From Paramyrothecium sp. XJ0827 (taxonomy: Eukaryota > Ascomycota > Sordariomycetes > Hypocreales > Stachybotryaceae), in NCBI GenBank assembly GCA_020881915.1, contig JAJFPB010000007.1, positions 248,001 through 312,000 on the forward strand: a stretch of 64,000 bases of DNA, written 5' to 3'. How positions within the stretch are numbered: the first letter of the stretch is position 1; each line of letters begins with the position of its first letter. Below, piece by piece: positions 1 to 10,610 of this stretch. The translations under genes and the position numbers were made by a program. The notes under the pieces were generated by a model. It had not been told where the DNA came from. It saw nothing but the letters and a program-made list of their open reading frames with translations, and did not search any database.

Positions 1-354
1 GCTTTTAAGGAGATTCTGTAGGAGGTGTTGATCCGTGGCATTCTTGCTAGGGTGATATGATTGATCCTTCCTCATGATCAAACTGAGAAGCTTTTGCATG
101 TGCAGCAGGAAAGACTTGAGATTCGTGGTAACGGGGAACTCTGAACCGTCCAGAATAATTGTCGACGTCACATTTGGGTCTCCCCAAGTGTACGAAAGGG
201 CGACAAAACTAGGAGTTGTTTGCAGCGAAACATGCTCAAGAGTGCATTGAACTGGGCTCCCCTTCTTTCCAGGCAAAATCTTTACTAAACGAATTTCCGA
301 AGTATCACATGGGGAGAGTGGGCGATGGGGCAGATTTCCCGAAAAGGCATCCAT
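1..354 (-). CDS. HET-domain protein, N-terminal part (cut by window edge)
   Basis: An open minus-strand frame runs from an ATG at 354 to the left edge (118 codons, no stop), so only the N-terminus is visible. Around residues 18-75 it has the opening of the HET (heterokaryon incompatibility) domain: an 'IRLVKILPG' strand, then 'FVALSYTWGDP', then a 'VTTNL' strand. Spacing matches the family pattern (ALSYxWGDP followed by a strand and then VT.NL). HET proteins act in the cytoplasm in non-self recognition and programmed cell death after hyphal fusion; they form large, fast-evolving families in Pezizomycotina. The substrate or partner of this one cannot be told. The rest of the HET domain and any C-terminal domain lie outside the window, so whether the gene is intact is unknown. 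Confidence 0.8.
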   Translation of the reverse strand, partial: MDAFSGNLPHRPLSPCDTSEIRLVKILPGKKGSPVQCTLEHVSLQTTPSFVALSYTWGDPNVTSTIILDGSEFPVTTNLKSFLLHMQKLLSLIMRKDQSYHPSKNATDQHLLQNLLKS

Positions 355-836
355 GGTGACGATAAGTAGATGTAGACGTTCTATGCGAGGCTGGTGTGAC
401 CAGACAAATGTACGTATGATAGCTGACGGATAACTAAATAGAGACGAGATAGATATTTAGAAAAAGTCTCAAGCTGAGGTGGCAAAGCGGGGAAGCCTGC
501 AAATCGCATCACAGTCGCTGATCGAGTCTATCATAGTACTAACCCTAAATTGGAAATCGTCTTGTGGGATCTAAAATCCAGGAAGTATTGCGCGTATTGT
601 GTTGTAGAGAGTGTGAAATCATGGTGCTAAACCGAAACCCCGGAATGAAATTGGCCAAATGCAATTCAACAGCGCTTCTCTAGTCACTTAGAATTTTCCC
701 CGTGGTCTAAGGCCATCATTGAACAGTCTCGCACTCGGACCAGTAGGCGACAACTTTCCTGAGTAACAGCATAGCCGCAAAATTCTTGAATCTACTACTA
801 TTATGGCAACTGCGGAGTTTAGATCTTATATCCTGC
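355..836. other. Intergenic, no gene seen
   Basis: This holds the 5' flank of the HET gene and the 3' flank of the small secreted-protein gene. I see no supported ORF or RNA gene. Confidence 0.5.
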
Positions 837-1191
837 TTAGCAGTCTCCTTTCCGGTACCAGAAACCGCCAAGGCAATCCCGATCGAAAGGCTGGCACCAC
901 TATTCGAAAAACACAATGCCTTCGTTAGCCTCTTTTCGCCTGGTCTAGAATGTTGCGATTACTTACAAAGATCCAGCAGCCACCATCCGCACGGCACTCG
1001 CCGGCACAAGCTCGCTCTTTGAGAGCAGAACCCTGCTTGAGAGCAGAACTCTGCTTGGAAGTGGAGGTTAGCTTGACTACATCAGGCATTGGAGTGTTGC
1101 TTACAGCGACCTCGGCGGCAGGCGCAGCGGGTGAGGCGGGCGCGGCGACGGCAAGGCCGAGAAGTCCGGTGAAGATGATGGTCAACTTCAT
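837..1191 (-). CDS. Small secreted cysteine-rich protein (95 aa, one intron)
   Basis: Exon 1 is 1191..967 and exon 2 is 899..837, joined across a 67-bp intron (900..966, GTAAGT donor, AATAG acceptor, phase 0). The 95-aa product starts with a signal peptide (MKLTIIFTGLLGLAVAAPAS), then a low-complexity Ala/Pro/Ser/Lys stretch, then a compact C-terminal module of about 30 residues holding all six cysteines (C-x3-C-x5-C-x4-C-x6-C-x10-C). Two Lys/Glu/Arg-rich segments, 'SALKQGSALKERAC', precede the module and could be a pro-region. Size, secretion signal and an even cysteine count fit effector-like or antimicrobial small secreted proteins, but I recognise no family. The continuous frame into exon 2, with three more cysteines before the stop, supports the intron. 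An unspliced reading would end at 925. Confidence 0.65.
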
Positions 1192-3758
1192 TGTAATGGC
1201 TGTTGAGCTGCGCGACTAACATATGAGAAGTGTGACGAGTGGGATAAGATCGGTCTATGGACGGAACACCTATCTGTTTTATAGTCGTTGAAGAGGCAGT
1301 GGAAGAGAATGGACTTCGGAATATCGCAAGGGCTATATAAAATCTGCAAATACCTGCCTCTTTTGAAATTCATGTAGAGCTTGAAGAAGCAGGAGGGGAA
1401 GCATTGCCAAGACATGTGATGAGATGTTTAAACCCTGAAAGAAACATTCTCCCGCAATCATCCCTTCGCTACGACCCTGGTACTGATGGAAGTTGCGGAG
1501 TTCAAGGTTATCGAGCCAACAGTAATCTTCAATTCAAGGTTGAGCCCTTATTCCTCTGAATCCTTCACGATAGGGGGGATGCGAAATTGTGGGGAGGTAG
1601 GAACCGAACCAGCCAACAAGATGGTGGGCAAGGATCCGCCCTTGTAGTCTGCATCTTCTTGCATTATCAACTATTGCCACATATCTTCAGACTCCTAGTA
1701 ATTCATTCATTGTTCCTCGTATATCTGCCTGGAGATGTCAGTAGACGACGATCGGCAATCTATCGTCTCCACAAGAACATGCTGTTCTAGGAGTTTGCGA
1801 GACATTCGTACGCGTCTATTAATTGACTGTCGATGTAGTCTATCTGGGCACTCCTCACCTTCTCCACACAAGCAGAATACACAGGACGCCATTGCCGCCG
1901 GAAAAGAACGAGGGTTTTGGGGAGCACTTTCCCAGGAATGCAGCTGAGGCCATAGAAATGGTTGAGGCAGCTATAGCTAAGACGTTAACATAATGGAAGT
2001 TAAGTCCACTTATCCATCCCTAGTGACACGGGTAGACAACTTGAAATGGAAATGACGAACTTCCGCAGTGGTGATAGCTGACACGGAAAGCTTTGCCGAT
2101 GGGCAGCCTATAGACACGATTCTTCCCACTTGCGAAAAATTTCCGATCATAGCCGTATGCCGACAAAACGTATTTGGCAGCATTGGCCATATCTTAGTCG
2201 ACTTGAATATTCCGATGCCCGTGGCCACGGCCAATCTGACGGAGCGCTTCCAAGACTCTGACCGTCGCCCCCTCTCGAAGGCAATAATACCAAGATGGAG
2301 CAGATCCTTGCAGTTGTGTCCATTGCAGTCTCCACAATTGTGAAGGCGACTAAGATAAGTGTGTGGACAAAGCCATTGCTGCAAGTTTACCGAATGTAGA
2401 TAAGAAGGTACGGGCTACGGTCACGACGTTTCTCTTTCCAGATACCAGGTCTGACTCTATCGTCGTTTAGGCTCGAACAGTTCCTTCTAGGTGTGCGGCA
2501 TGATTGCTTCATGACCAGACTATCCACTTATCAAGGCCGAGGGCAAGGAGAAGCAGCGCCTTAATCCTTCGATTCTCGGCGTCAGTCTCCACTGGAATTA
2601 TGATACAGTCTTTGAGGACTTGCGAGTCGAAAAACTGCAGTCAGAAACATGCCCGGTTTCTCCACGCTCACGGTTCTATCGCGAACAGATAAGATCCGCC
2701 GCCAATATGATCTGATCTACATCACAGATGACCAGCAGTGAAGGGAGCTATCTTCATATACAGGGGACAGTGCATGGTTACAATGGTTGAGCAGATAGTT
2801 TCAGAGTGAATTTTTTGGTCGCATTTCACAAACTAGTAGATCGCTTCTGGGGTACATTACGCCTGCCAGGGCCAGGCAGAAGCCTCATTTTCGTGCTACG
2901 TTACCCCAACAGGTAAATGAAGGCCAATTTCATAGTCATTGGGTACACTTTTGAAAGACGTCCTGTATAAGGGCTCCACAGCTTAATGGCCCGTGAACCG
3001 CAGGAGGGCTCCTCACTCCATAGAATCTAAGTAGGCAGGGGAGCTCGGAAGGTCCTGGATCTTGGGCGAGTGCCGCTCTCGAAGACCGGTTAACGCAGAA
3101 CCAGAGAAGCAAGCAGCCTCTCACCTTTACCGGGGTCAAGGGGGCAAAAGAAAAATGGCAAAGATGCGGAGAAACTCATTGGCAGACACGACGCTTGATC
3201 CCATACAGCGTCACTCTCAGCAACCTATCTGCCAAACCACAAGAGCGCTTCCGCATGACGGAAGGGGACTGTAACATGAAACTAGCCAACGATATCTGAT
3301 TATAATATACACGTCCTCCCCATTAATTCCGGCAAATCCAGATTTGGACACTCTCATGAATCTCCATCCAGTCAGGAGTTTGTTGTTTGCCGAGGCGAGT
3401 GGGTTCAGCGTCCCCGCTCATGGCATTCCATTTGATGTCGACATCAGGGACAAGATGCTTCGAATAATCGTTTAAATGTGAGCTCGCCTGGCAAGACGGG
3501 TAATGGGCAGTGAGGTAGAATAATCGCTGTTTGTTTAAAATAAAATAAAAAAGACTGTTAACAACTTTGATTCGTCGTGGACAAGTATTCCCTGATGGCG
3601 GTTGGGTGTAGTAATGCATTTGGCATAAGCTTGCATATATCTGTTACATTTTGTACAACTATTAGGTAAACTATCATCTACCCAAAAGCGCTAGTTCTCA
3701 AAAGATATTTAAAGTAAAGTGATTATACATGAGCATCTCTAATTTCTCCTGCACGGCC
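1192..3758. other. Long intergenic stretch, no supported gene
   Basis: About 2.6 kb. A TATATA stretch at about 1333-1338 lies some 140 bp upstream of the 95-aa secreted gene and could be its promoter. Overlapping ORFs on both strands at 2010-2384 have no recognisable domain, signal peptide or consistent splice partners, so I do not call a gene. 3541-3560 is A/T-rich. Confidence 0.5.
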
Positions 3759-5279
3759 TTAGCATGCAGTGTCAGCAAGACCGCCGCCATAGAGGTCCTT
3801 CCACTGCTGGGATTGCTCTTCCATAGGCAGCTCGACACGGTCGGTGCAGCTGTGGTACCGGGGAATAACGACCACATCACCCTCATCATCACCCGTGATA
3901 GACTTGGCAACGGTATCAGAGCAAGCATTCGGCGTCGTCGAACTGAAGGGAGCATCCTTGAGGCAGTAGAGAATCATTTCACCGAAGTTGGGCTCATATT
4001 CGGAGAAGGTACCGCAGCTTTGCAGCATGGTGGGAACCTTCATCCAGAAGCCACATTTGCCCTCGCCGCCAAAATCAACACCCTGGGTAGTCATCTCTTG
4101 CTTGCCCCAGGTGAAACCAAAGCTGATACCGGCCGAGAGAATCTTTTCAATAGGGCTACCACCGCCGCCGCTCAGACCGAAGTTGGCGGCGATTGACCTT
4201 TCGAAGCTGTAGCCCTCACCTTCTTCGAGGTAGCAGCTATTTCCCAGGCAGAAGCGAGTTTTCTCGTACTCCTCGGCCTGGCCAAAATACTTGGTAGCAC
4301 GGACTTCGCAATACTGGCCGCAGCCGTCACCGTCATCTTGCTGTGTCCAGGGGCAGTCGCCAGATTCGTTCATGAGGATCTTGGGCTCGCAGACCTCTTC
4401 GGTGCAGCCCTTGACTTCAGGGGTATCCGGCCTGATGCAGCGCTTCTCGACGAGACCCCTCCTGTTCTTCTTGCCTGGGTTTCCGGCGCGACCAATTCCG
4501 GCACGGGCGAAGAGGTTATACCGAACCTTGTTGTCAAGGATAACCTTCCCAGATTTGCCGTTCGCGGAGCACTGCTCCTGCATCAGGTCGAGGGCAGCTT
4601 CGAGTTGGTCAATGTTGACCTGGTACTCGACGTCACCGTTGTTGCAAACCTCAGCAACAGTATTGCTAACATCCTGGTTGCGACAAGTATGAGGAGGGAG
4701 CGTCACGCCGTTTCTGATATGCTTCAGGAGGGCATCGGAGGCCGCTGCGGCGTTGTCTGCGTTAGTGGCAGCGTTGCCTAGACAGTCGATTATGGCGGTG
4801 TCACCGAGGAGCTCGAGGGCGTGGGAGACAATACTAGCGTCCTCACCACGCTTCACACGGTGGTTCTGAATCTCGCCAATGTAGTTGCCCGGGAAGTCGC
4901 GGTGGTCACGAGCGTCAAGGGGCACGATGGAGGCTGAGGCCTGCAACAGCAGGGTTCCGATGACGACAAGAGCAGCGGCCATTTTGGGGACCCTGAGTCT
5001 GGGGATTGCTGCGGATGTATTGCAAAGGGCGGCGATGAGACGAAAGTCTTGCTTGTGTTGGGCGAAGCAGGTGTCGCACGAGTCCAATTCGCAGATGCAG
5101 GTGGCGCGCTCTTCTCCGACAGGTTTTGCCTCGGAGCAGCAGGGTTGGAAGACGTTGGGGTCAGCGGTGATGTTGGACTTTTCAAATCCGGTGAGCAAGG
5201 AGCAGGATCCCGAGTCGGGAAAGCTAAGAATGGGCTCGGCGTGACTGAATAGTTCTGTTTCGTTGACGAAGCTGTTCAT
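3759..5279 (-). CDS. Secreted or membrane-anchored cysteine-rich protein with dibasic processing sites (506 aa)
   Basis: A single exon. The open frame extends upstream to 5357 but has no ATG there, so the first ATG is 5279. An alternative start is the ATG at 4982 (residue 100), which begins a good signal peptide (MAAALVVIGTLLLQASAS). If 5279 is used, that segment would be an internal membrane anchor after a cysteine-rich N-terminal domain. Dibasic Kex2-type sites follow at residues 143-144 (HRVKR) and 279-280 (LVEKR). The part after the second site (about 226 aa) contains 14 cysteines, a Gly-rich stretch near 'LSGGGGSP', and a 'GKCGFWMKVP..QSCGTFSE' region. I recognise no named family. The Cys-rich end and the CGFW..CGT pattern recall secreted proteins often found near killer-toxin-like chitinases, and such a chitinase lies 9 kb away; that link is inference. 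Confidence 0.7.
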   Translation of the reverse strand: MNSFVNETELFSHAEPILSFPDSGSCSLLTGFEKSNITADPNVFQPCCSEAKPVGEERATCICELDSCDTCFAQHKQDFRLIAALCNTSAAIPRLRVPKMAAALVVIGTLLLQASASIVPLDARDHRDFPGNYIGEIQNHRVKRGEDASIVSHALELLGDTAIIDCLGNAATNADNAAAASDALLKHIRNGVTLPPHTCRNQDVSNTVAEVCNNGDVEYQVNIDQLEAALDLMQEQCSANGKSGKVILDNKVRYNLFARAGIGRAGNPGKKNRRGLVEKRCIRPDTPEVKGCTEEVCEPKILMNESGDCPWTQQDDGDGCGQYCEVRATKYFGQAEEYEKTRFCLGNSCYLEEGEGYSFERSIAANFGLSGGGGSPIEKILSAGISFGFTWGKQEMTTQGVDFGGEGKCGFWMKVPTMLQSCGTFSEYEPNFGEMILYCLKDAPFSSTTPNACSDTVAKSITGDDEGDVVVIPRYHSCTDRVELPMEEQSQQWKDLYGGGLADTAC

Positions 5280-6772
5280 AATGGTTGAGATGAGACTGGA
5301 TATAATGAGAGCTCGTGATGAATGATGGAAGGAAACATGATGCTTTATAGTTATCACTCTGAATATCTATCTACAGCATCTGATAGCGAGTAGCACCATG
5401 GCCCTTGTAGGATGCTGGTGCTGCTCTTGATGATGACGATAACGGAAACTCGGCACATTCAACGTGAGCACGAGGAAGGAAAGGTGCCCCTGCGTAATGG
5501 CCTGGGGACGATGAGCTGAACATGGAGTTGGTGAGGCTGTAATGGCAACGGCTGTGGCGATCGTTAGGAAGACTGGAGTTGGGCTGTTTCATGTCGTCAA
5601 GAAGGAACAGAAATACAAGCGCTAATGGAAGGAATTGCTCAGTCGTTCCTTTGCTTTTGTCTCAATAGAGAGTATCTCGGCGTCAATCCTCATACATCCT
5701 TGCCTCTGTTCCCTATGAACGTGGCCCTAGCTACTCCTGACTTGTCGAGTATGGTTTAGCTGAAGTTAGTCCCTGCATCCTTCAGAGTCGTGGCGAAAAT
5801 GGGACCATGCCTTGCATGCATAGGAGCTGCAACCAGGTGAGCCTAGAAAGCGGGGGATTCTACGATGGAGACGGTGAGATTATGACGTTTTCTGTGTTAG
5901 GGGTGGTTTTTTGGGTAGCGGTAGGGACTAAATATAGTCCATAGCTGGGTTTCTCGGTTGTGTGGGATTCACATCCTGGTCTAATTGCAAATCCCCTACT
6001 TATGCAGAGTAGCCTAGAGCCATAAGTGCGATAGGTCAAATCACTGCAGGTTTATTTCTACCTACTTGGCTTAGTTACAGCCGATCTTTTAGAAACACTT
6101 AACTGGGCTTTTATGACGTAGGCCTGGAGAAAAGTGTAGTTCGCAATTGGGCAACGCACATAAATTTGGCTGGATTTCAATGTCACTTACGTCTCTAAGC
6201 CTTGTGCGCTTGTAGGAAATCAATTGGAATGTTAGAGAAATCACGGCGGTGACAATACCACCTGAACTTCCAATACTAAGAACCAGCCACGCGTGGGCCA
6301 TCTTCAATCTCATTAGGGCTATACAACATGTGCCTTTCAGCCGCTTGTTCTACCATAAAATCGCTTCACAGCACCGGCCTCAAGCTCATAAATCAGGTCT
6401 TCCATTTCGAGGGTGTGATCCAATAGCTTCGTGCTGCATTGGCAGGAGACGTGATTTTCGATTGCGAAGCGAGATAATTATCAGATGCCCAGCCAAAGAG
6501 AGCAGAATGCTCTCAAGATTAGGGAGAAGCACGTAATAATGGGACCTCTATATGTCTGGGGTTTCCGTAGTTGTTGTACGTCCGGGTCCAAGTCCTTGTT
6601 CACAAGGGGACATTTTGCATTAGGGTTCTCTCATCAAACAAGGCGCGGTTGATAAGATGAGTCTTTTACCGCAGGGTATTGCGAAAGATAACATTCGCGC
6701 GGCTTAACAAAAGAAAGTACAAAAACTCGATGCATTATACGTCAATCGCTTTGACAAACTCTAATTCGTCTC
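5280..6772. other. Intergenic, no supported gene
   Basis: Apart from the TATA-like box, about 1.5 kb with only short ORFs that overlap on both strands and show no family features. Confidence 0.5.
5343..5349 (-). promoter_or_regulatory. TATA-like box upstream of the 506-aa secreted protein
   Basis: TATAAAG on the minus strand, about 65-70 bp upstream of the ATG at 5279. It supports 5279 over the internal ATG as the start. Confidence 0.4.
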
Positions 6773-7517
6773 TTAACTCAAGAGAAATCCGACAACACCA
6801 CTAATTAAACATAGGTTCGCCAGTCCTATGCTCGAGAGCGCATCAGCTCCACCATCAGTAGGTTCCGAAGTCGGTGCTACGCCCGTCAGCGTCCTTTCCG
6901 TGACCAGCGACTCCAGCCCAGGCCCCTGCTGCTCGGCGGTGGCCGTGAAGTAATTGCTTGCAGCCGTCGGCTTCGTCGTGGTTGGCGTTTCGCCGGGAGC
7001 CCACTGGCCGCTCCAAGTTTCCGTGACCATGACGCCGCTAAGGATGGACGCGAGGTCTGGGGTCTCGGTTCCTTCGCAGTAGGCGCTCGACACGCTCGAC
7101 GCCAGTCTGCTTTCCTGGGAGTAGTCGTTTTCCGAGATGAGGTCTTGATATGCGAGGCAGGCACTGCAGCCGATAGTGTCTTCGAAAAATGATCCTAACA
7201 AAGGATGGTCAACGTTCGGTTGCTTAAGTCAGCTGTGTTGCCAAGAGGCAAAATATGTCAAATTTACCATTGCACACGCATTCTTGCATTTCGCTGGACG
7301 TCAGATTCGTGTCATCCCTGCCAATTCCGCAAGCCTCAGTGATCTTCCGCTGTCGAACACATGGCGGAAGCGACTCGTCGGCGTTACCACCCACAGTATC
7401 GAGATCGCTTGGGAAGCATGGATGAGATTCTTCGCGATCAGGACGGCCCGGCGGGGGGCGAGCCGATATCGTATGTGCGAGGGACGCAACCGCGATAAGA
7501 AGACTCGTCTTGAGCAT
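6773..7517 (-). CDS. Probable GPI-anchored Ser/Thr-rich cell-wall protein (223 aa, one intron)
   Basis: Exons are 7517..7268 and 7194..6773, split by a 73-bp intron (7195..7267, GTAAAT donor, TTGTTAG acceptor, phase 1). The ATG at 7517 opens a clear signal peptide (MLKTSLLIAVASLAHTISA); an in-frame extension upstream lacks a signal and is ignored. The N-terminal half carries spaced cysteines, including C-x-C (ECVCNG) just before the intron and GC-x2-C just after it. A Ser/Thr/Pro/Gly-rich stretch follows, and the chain ends in a hydrophobic tail (LISGVVGFLLS), the layout of GPI-anchored wall proteins. It probably sits in the plasma membrane or wall. Function is unknown. Confidence 0.72.
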
Positions 7518-8452
7518 TTTCTTTTTTAAATCCTCACGGGGACGAAGCAGCTGAGGTGGCCAGAAGCGTCGATGGCGATTGGTACAGCTTGCACGGAGAA
7601 AGCTGAGGCGGAATGCTAGCCAGCTCAGAGGCACCAGGGGGTTTAAGGTTAGTTGTAGTGGTGCCTAGTAGAAACAAGCTGAGGGAGTGTCAGGGGAGGT
7701 TTCATTCCAAGCACGCCTAAAATGTCCCACGTGGGGACCTTCGGCTCACAAGTATTACGTAGTGGTGCGATGACATCACTAGGGGGATTGCTATATTGGG
7801 ATATCCTGAGACTCGAGATCTGGGGACTCCGTTGCGGACCGGTACGTGCACCGCCACTTTGATCAAGGGTCGACTCATGGGACTCACGTGATGCCATCTG
7901 GCCCAGTTAGGAAGTAGATCTGTTCACTCAACACGGTGGGTCATTGGACTTCCCCCAGGATCACCACAAAGTGTTGCCTTTTTTCATTTAGTCATGGCAA
8001 GTTCTCACTAGCTACATCTCTACTAGCCCTAGCCTTCCGTCGTAGTTCTAAACTTATCTTGGAATTGATTAAGCCTTGCCAATATGGAACTTGACCCTTC
8101 CACATTCGATCACTTTGAGTGGATTCCACCGCTGCATAGACACGAAACCTCATGTCCGTGCAATTAGCAGGTGTGGCTATACTCGTAGCCTTCCAGTATA
8201 ACATACCTCACCCGCCTTGTATTGTGTCTCCTTTGTCTAGATTTTAACTAGAACCGGAAGAATGGTTAATTTAACCCATCCCTCTAGCTACCCTATACGC
8301 TTCAAATACCCTGTTCATGCAAACGTGGCCGCTGGTGCCTGTAATAATCCTTCCGATTTTCCTTCCATCCTTCCGAGCTTGCCGGCCAAGAACTGCGTAG
8401 ACACTGGTTTCTCAATCAAAGAGATAATTAACTGTGCCGAGACAAAATCAAA
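7518..8452. other. Divergent intergenic region, no gene seen
   Basis: Lies between the minus-strand GPI-protein gene and the plus-strand SDR, so it should contain both promoters. I see no supported ORF. Confidence 0.5.
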
Positions 8453-9445
8453 ATGGTTTCTTACAAACACATCGTCGCCTCCAATGCGCTCATCAATGAC
8501 GCAACGGCACCACGTGTCGCAGTCTTTGTCAGTGGCACATCTGGCATTGGCAGATTGACACTCCAGGCGCTTGTCTCTACGGGGACGAACATGCGAATTT
8601 ATCTGGTCGGGCGCAAAAGCTCTGAAGAACGGATGCAATCCTTCATTGAGGATCTTCATGTCAACAATCCCAAAGCGGAGATCATTTGGATCACAGCTGA
8701 AGTTTCACTCTTGGCAGAGACGAAGAGGGTGTGCGAGATTATCAAGCGCAAAGAGTCAACTGTAGACTTGCTCTTCCTAACGACCGGATATACGACGTTC
8801 GGCCCGCGTGATGAGACTGCGGAAGGCCTGGACACCTCTCAGAGCCTGGCCTACTACTCGCGAATGCTCTTCGTCTTGCAACTCTTGCCTCTCCTGAACC
8901 GGGCAGAGGCTGCCAAGGTCGTCAGCGTCCTGGCTGGAGGCCTTGAACGAGCAAATATTAATCTTGATGACTTGGACTTGAGGACACCCGGGAGCTTCGG
9001 AATCGTCCAGGCCTGGACGCATAATGTCGGCATGACCACAATGACCTTGGACAAGATAGCCAACGAGAATCCCAACGTCACATTCATACATTCTGCTCCG
9101 GGCTGGGTCAACACGGGAAATGTCAACAGGGGCAACCCCAACTGGCTCATGGGCTGGTTCGTTCGGCTAGTCCTTGAGCCACTCATCGTCCTGTTCAGTT
9201 TCAGCGATGAGGAGTCTTCCCAACGCTACCTGTTTCAAAGCACAAACGCGGCTTATGGTGGGCACGGTGTACCATGGACAGGCCAGCCAGGTGTGAATTC
9301 GAGAGGGAAGCCTGAAAATGGATTATTCCTAGTCAACTCCAAGTGTGACTGTGTTTCTAATGCGAAGACTCTCGAGGCGCTTAGAGAGGCGACGCAACAG
9401 AAGATTTGGGATCATACATTGGCGACTTTTCAGCCTTACCTTTGA
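8453..9445 (+). CDS. Short-chain dehydrogenase/reductase-like protein (330 aa)
   Basis: An intronless ORF. Near residues 21-33 it has a beta strand and the cofactor-binding glycine motif 'VAVFVSGTSGIGR' (TGxxxGIG-type), followed by an Arg-containing segment (LVGRKS) typical of NADP-binding members. The central 'DLLFLTTGY' is where NNAG sits in canonical SDRs, and 'VKVVSVLAGG'-like and 'HSAPGWVNT' segments match the Ser strand and the P-G loop after it. The expected YxxxK pair is not evident: the region after the Ser strand reads 'HNVGMTTMTLDK' with no Tyr four before the Lys. It belongs to a divergent fungal SDR group often annotated as hypothetical oxidoreductases of secondary metabolism. 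Activity is uncertain. The start is the first ATG of a long open frame. Confidence 0.82.
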   Translation: MVSYKHIVASNALINDATAPRVAVFVSGTSGIGRLTLQALVSTGTNMRIYLVGRKSSEERMQSFIEDLHVNNPKAEIIWITAEVSLLAETKRVCEIIKRKESTVDLLFLTTGYTTFGPRDETAEGLDTSQSLAYYSRMLFVLQLLPLLNRAEAAKVVSVLAGGLERANINLDDLDLRTPGSFGIVQAWTHNVGMTTMTLDKIANENPNVTFIHSAPGWVNTGNVNRGNPNWLMGWFVRLVLEPLIVLFSFSDEESSQRYLFQSTNAAYGGHGVPWTGQPGVNSRGKPENGLFLVNSKCDCVSNAKTLEALREATQQKIWDHTLATFQPYL

Positions 9446-9935
9446 TTGGCACAATCAACAACAAAACCGGCCAGACACAATCAGGCTCTGTGAAGGTTCG
9501 AAGCTGGGGATGGAGAATGGAAACCAACCTTGACCCCGCGAGCCCGACACCGCTCGCAAGCTGTGAAAACCAACCTGCACGGGTGTGACGGGTCCACCTC
9601 TCAACCTTTCCCTTTCTCTCATGCTTCTTCTGACTATGGCTCGACGTCCTTCCTGTTAGTCTTGTCGACAGCTTATTCATATGAAAAGCTGTCAGTTCTG
9701 TTTGGGATGCCAAAGATAGGAAAAAGGATTTTTAAAAATTTAGATCCGGAGATTTCCAGAAACTACTCTCGTCCTCCTCGTAAGAAAATTCTGTAATTTT
9801 GTCTTTGACGATAATCCGAAAAATTCCTGCCTGTCCAATTTCTGCATGTAGTCTCAACAGCCTACCGTCCAGACGCCATTCAAGACAATCCTCATAGATG
9901 AGAAGCCCAGCACCTTGCTACATCCGAGGGCTAGG
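9446..9935. other. Convergent intergenic region
   Basis: Lies between the 3' ends of the SDR and the minus-strand broken secreted protein. No gene seen. Confidence 0.5.
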
Positions 9936-10610
9936 TTAACTGCGCACTTGGAGCCAAGGTACGCGCCACTTAATTCCGGACGTGGACCATGTAGTTCCCG
10001 TTTGAATAAGCCCGGGCATATCCAGGGCATATCCAGAGACGTCACACGCGCAGCCCCCGTTGGTAGTCCTGCAGTTGTTGATGGGCCAATTCGCACCTCT
10101 GGCAACGTTGGAGCAGGCGGTCTCAGCCCAGCTCACGCCGTAGCGAGGCATGCCGTAGATCTTGCACTCTCTATTGTCGACCTTGATTACGCAGTTTGTC
10201 GTCAGGACCTGGCCGCCCATGACTCTGCAAATCCTGCTTCCAAGTGAGTGCCAGTAGTCGCGGCAGGCGTAGGCGGCCTGAACGTATCCGGCAACATCAA
10301 CACCCAAGCATCTGGATTCCTGTCGCTTTTCAAGCCCTTCAGGAATCGGGGACGGGGCGAAGGACTTGTCTCGAGGGTCCTAAAGTCCATGTTTGGCGGG
10401 GAACGCAGTATCCCAGAAGTCGGCCATGGTGATGTTGAGTTCCTCCAGGGTAGGCATGCCTTCGACGGGAACGAACTCGTAGTTGGCAGGGTTGGTCTGA
10501 AGATATTGCAGAAGGGCTACATTTTCGTCGCGTGGCCGAACCTGCTCAGCTGGAGCAGCAACGGCGGTGCCCAGTAGCACCGCAGAAGTGCAGAGAGCTG
10601 CTCGAACCAT
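9936..10610 (-). pseudogene. Secreted cysteine-rich protein interrupted by one in-frame amber codon
   Basis: The ATG at 10610 opens a signal peptide (MVRAALCTSAVLLGTAVAAP) and 76 codons, ending at TAG 10382-10380. The same frame then runs on without another stop for 147 codons to TAA at 9938-9936. The downstream part starts with a pro-region ending in a dibasic 'GLEKR' and continues with a cysteine-rich domain of at least ten cysteines, ending in a 'GGCACDVSGY' segment. This looks like the mature half of the same preproprotein, so I read one gene with a single nonsense codon. Alternatives: the first 76 codons are a real short product; the stop is read through; or an intron ending at this CTTTAG removes it, though I find no convincing donor. 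I recognise no family. Confidence 0.6.

Noticed and set aside
2010..2384. Overlapping ORFs on both strands (124 aa minus, 91 aa plus)
   Set aside because: No domain, signal peptide or splice partners. Both strands open over the same DNA is expected by chance at this length.
4338..4781. Plus-strand ORFs opposite the 506-aa secreted protein
   Set aside because: Antisense shadows; the minus strand carries cysteine pattern, signal and processing sites.
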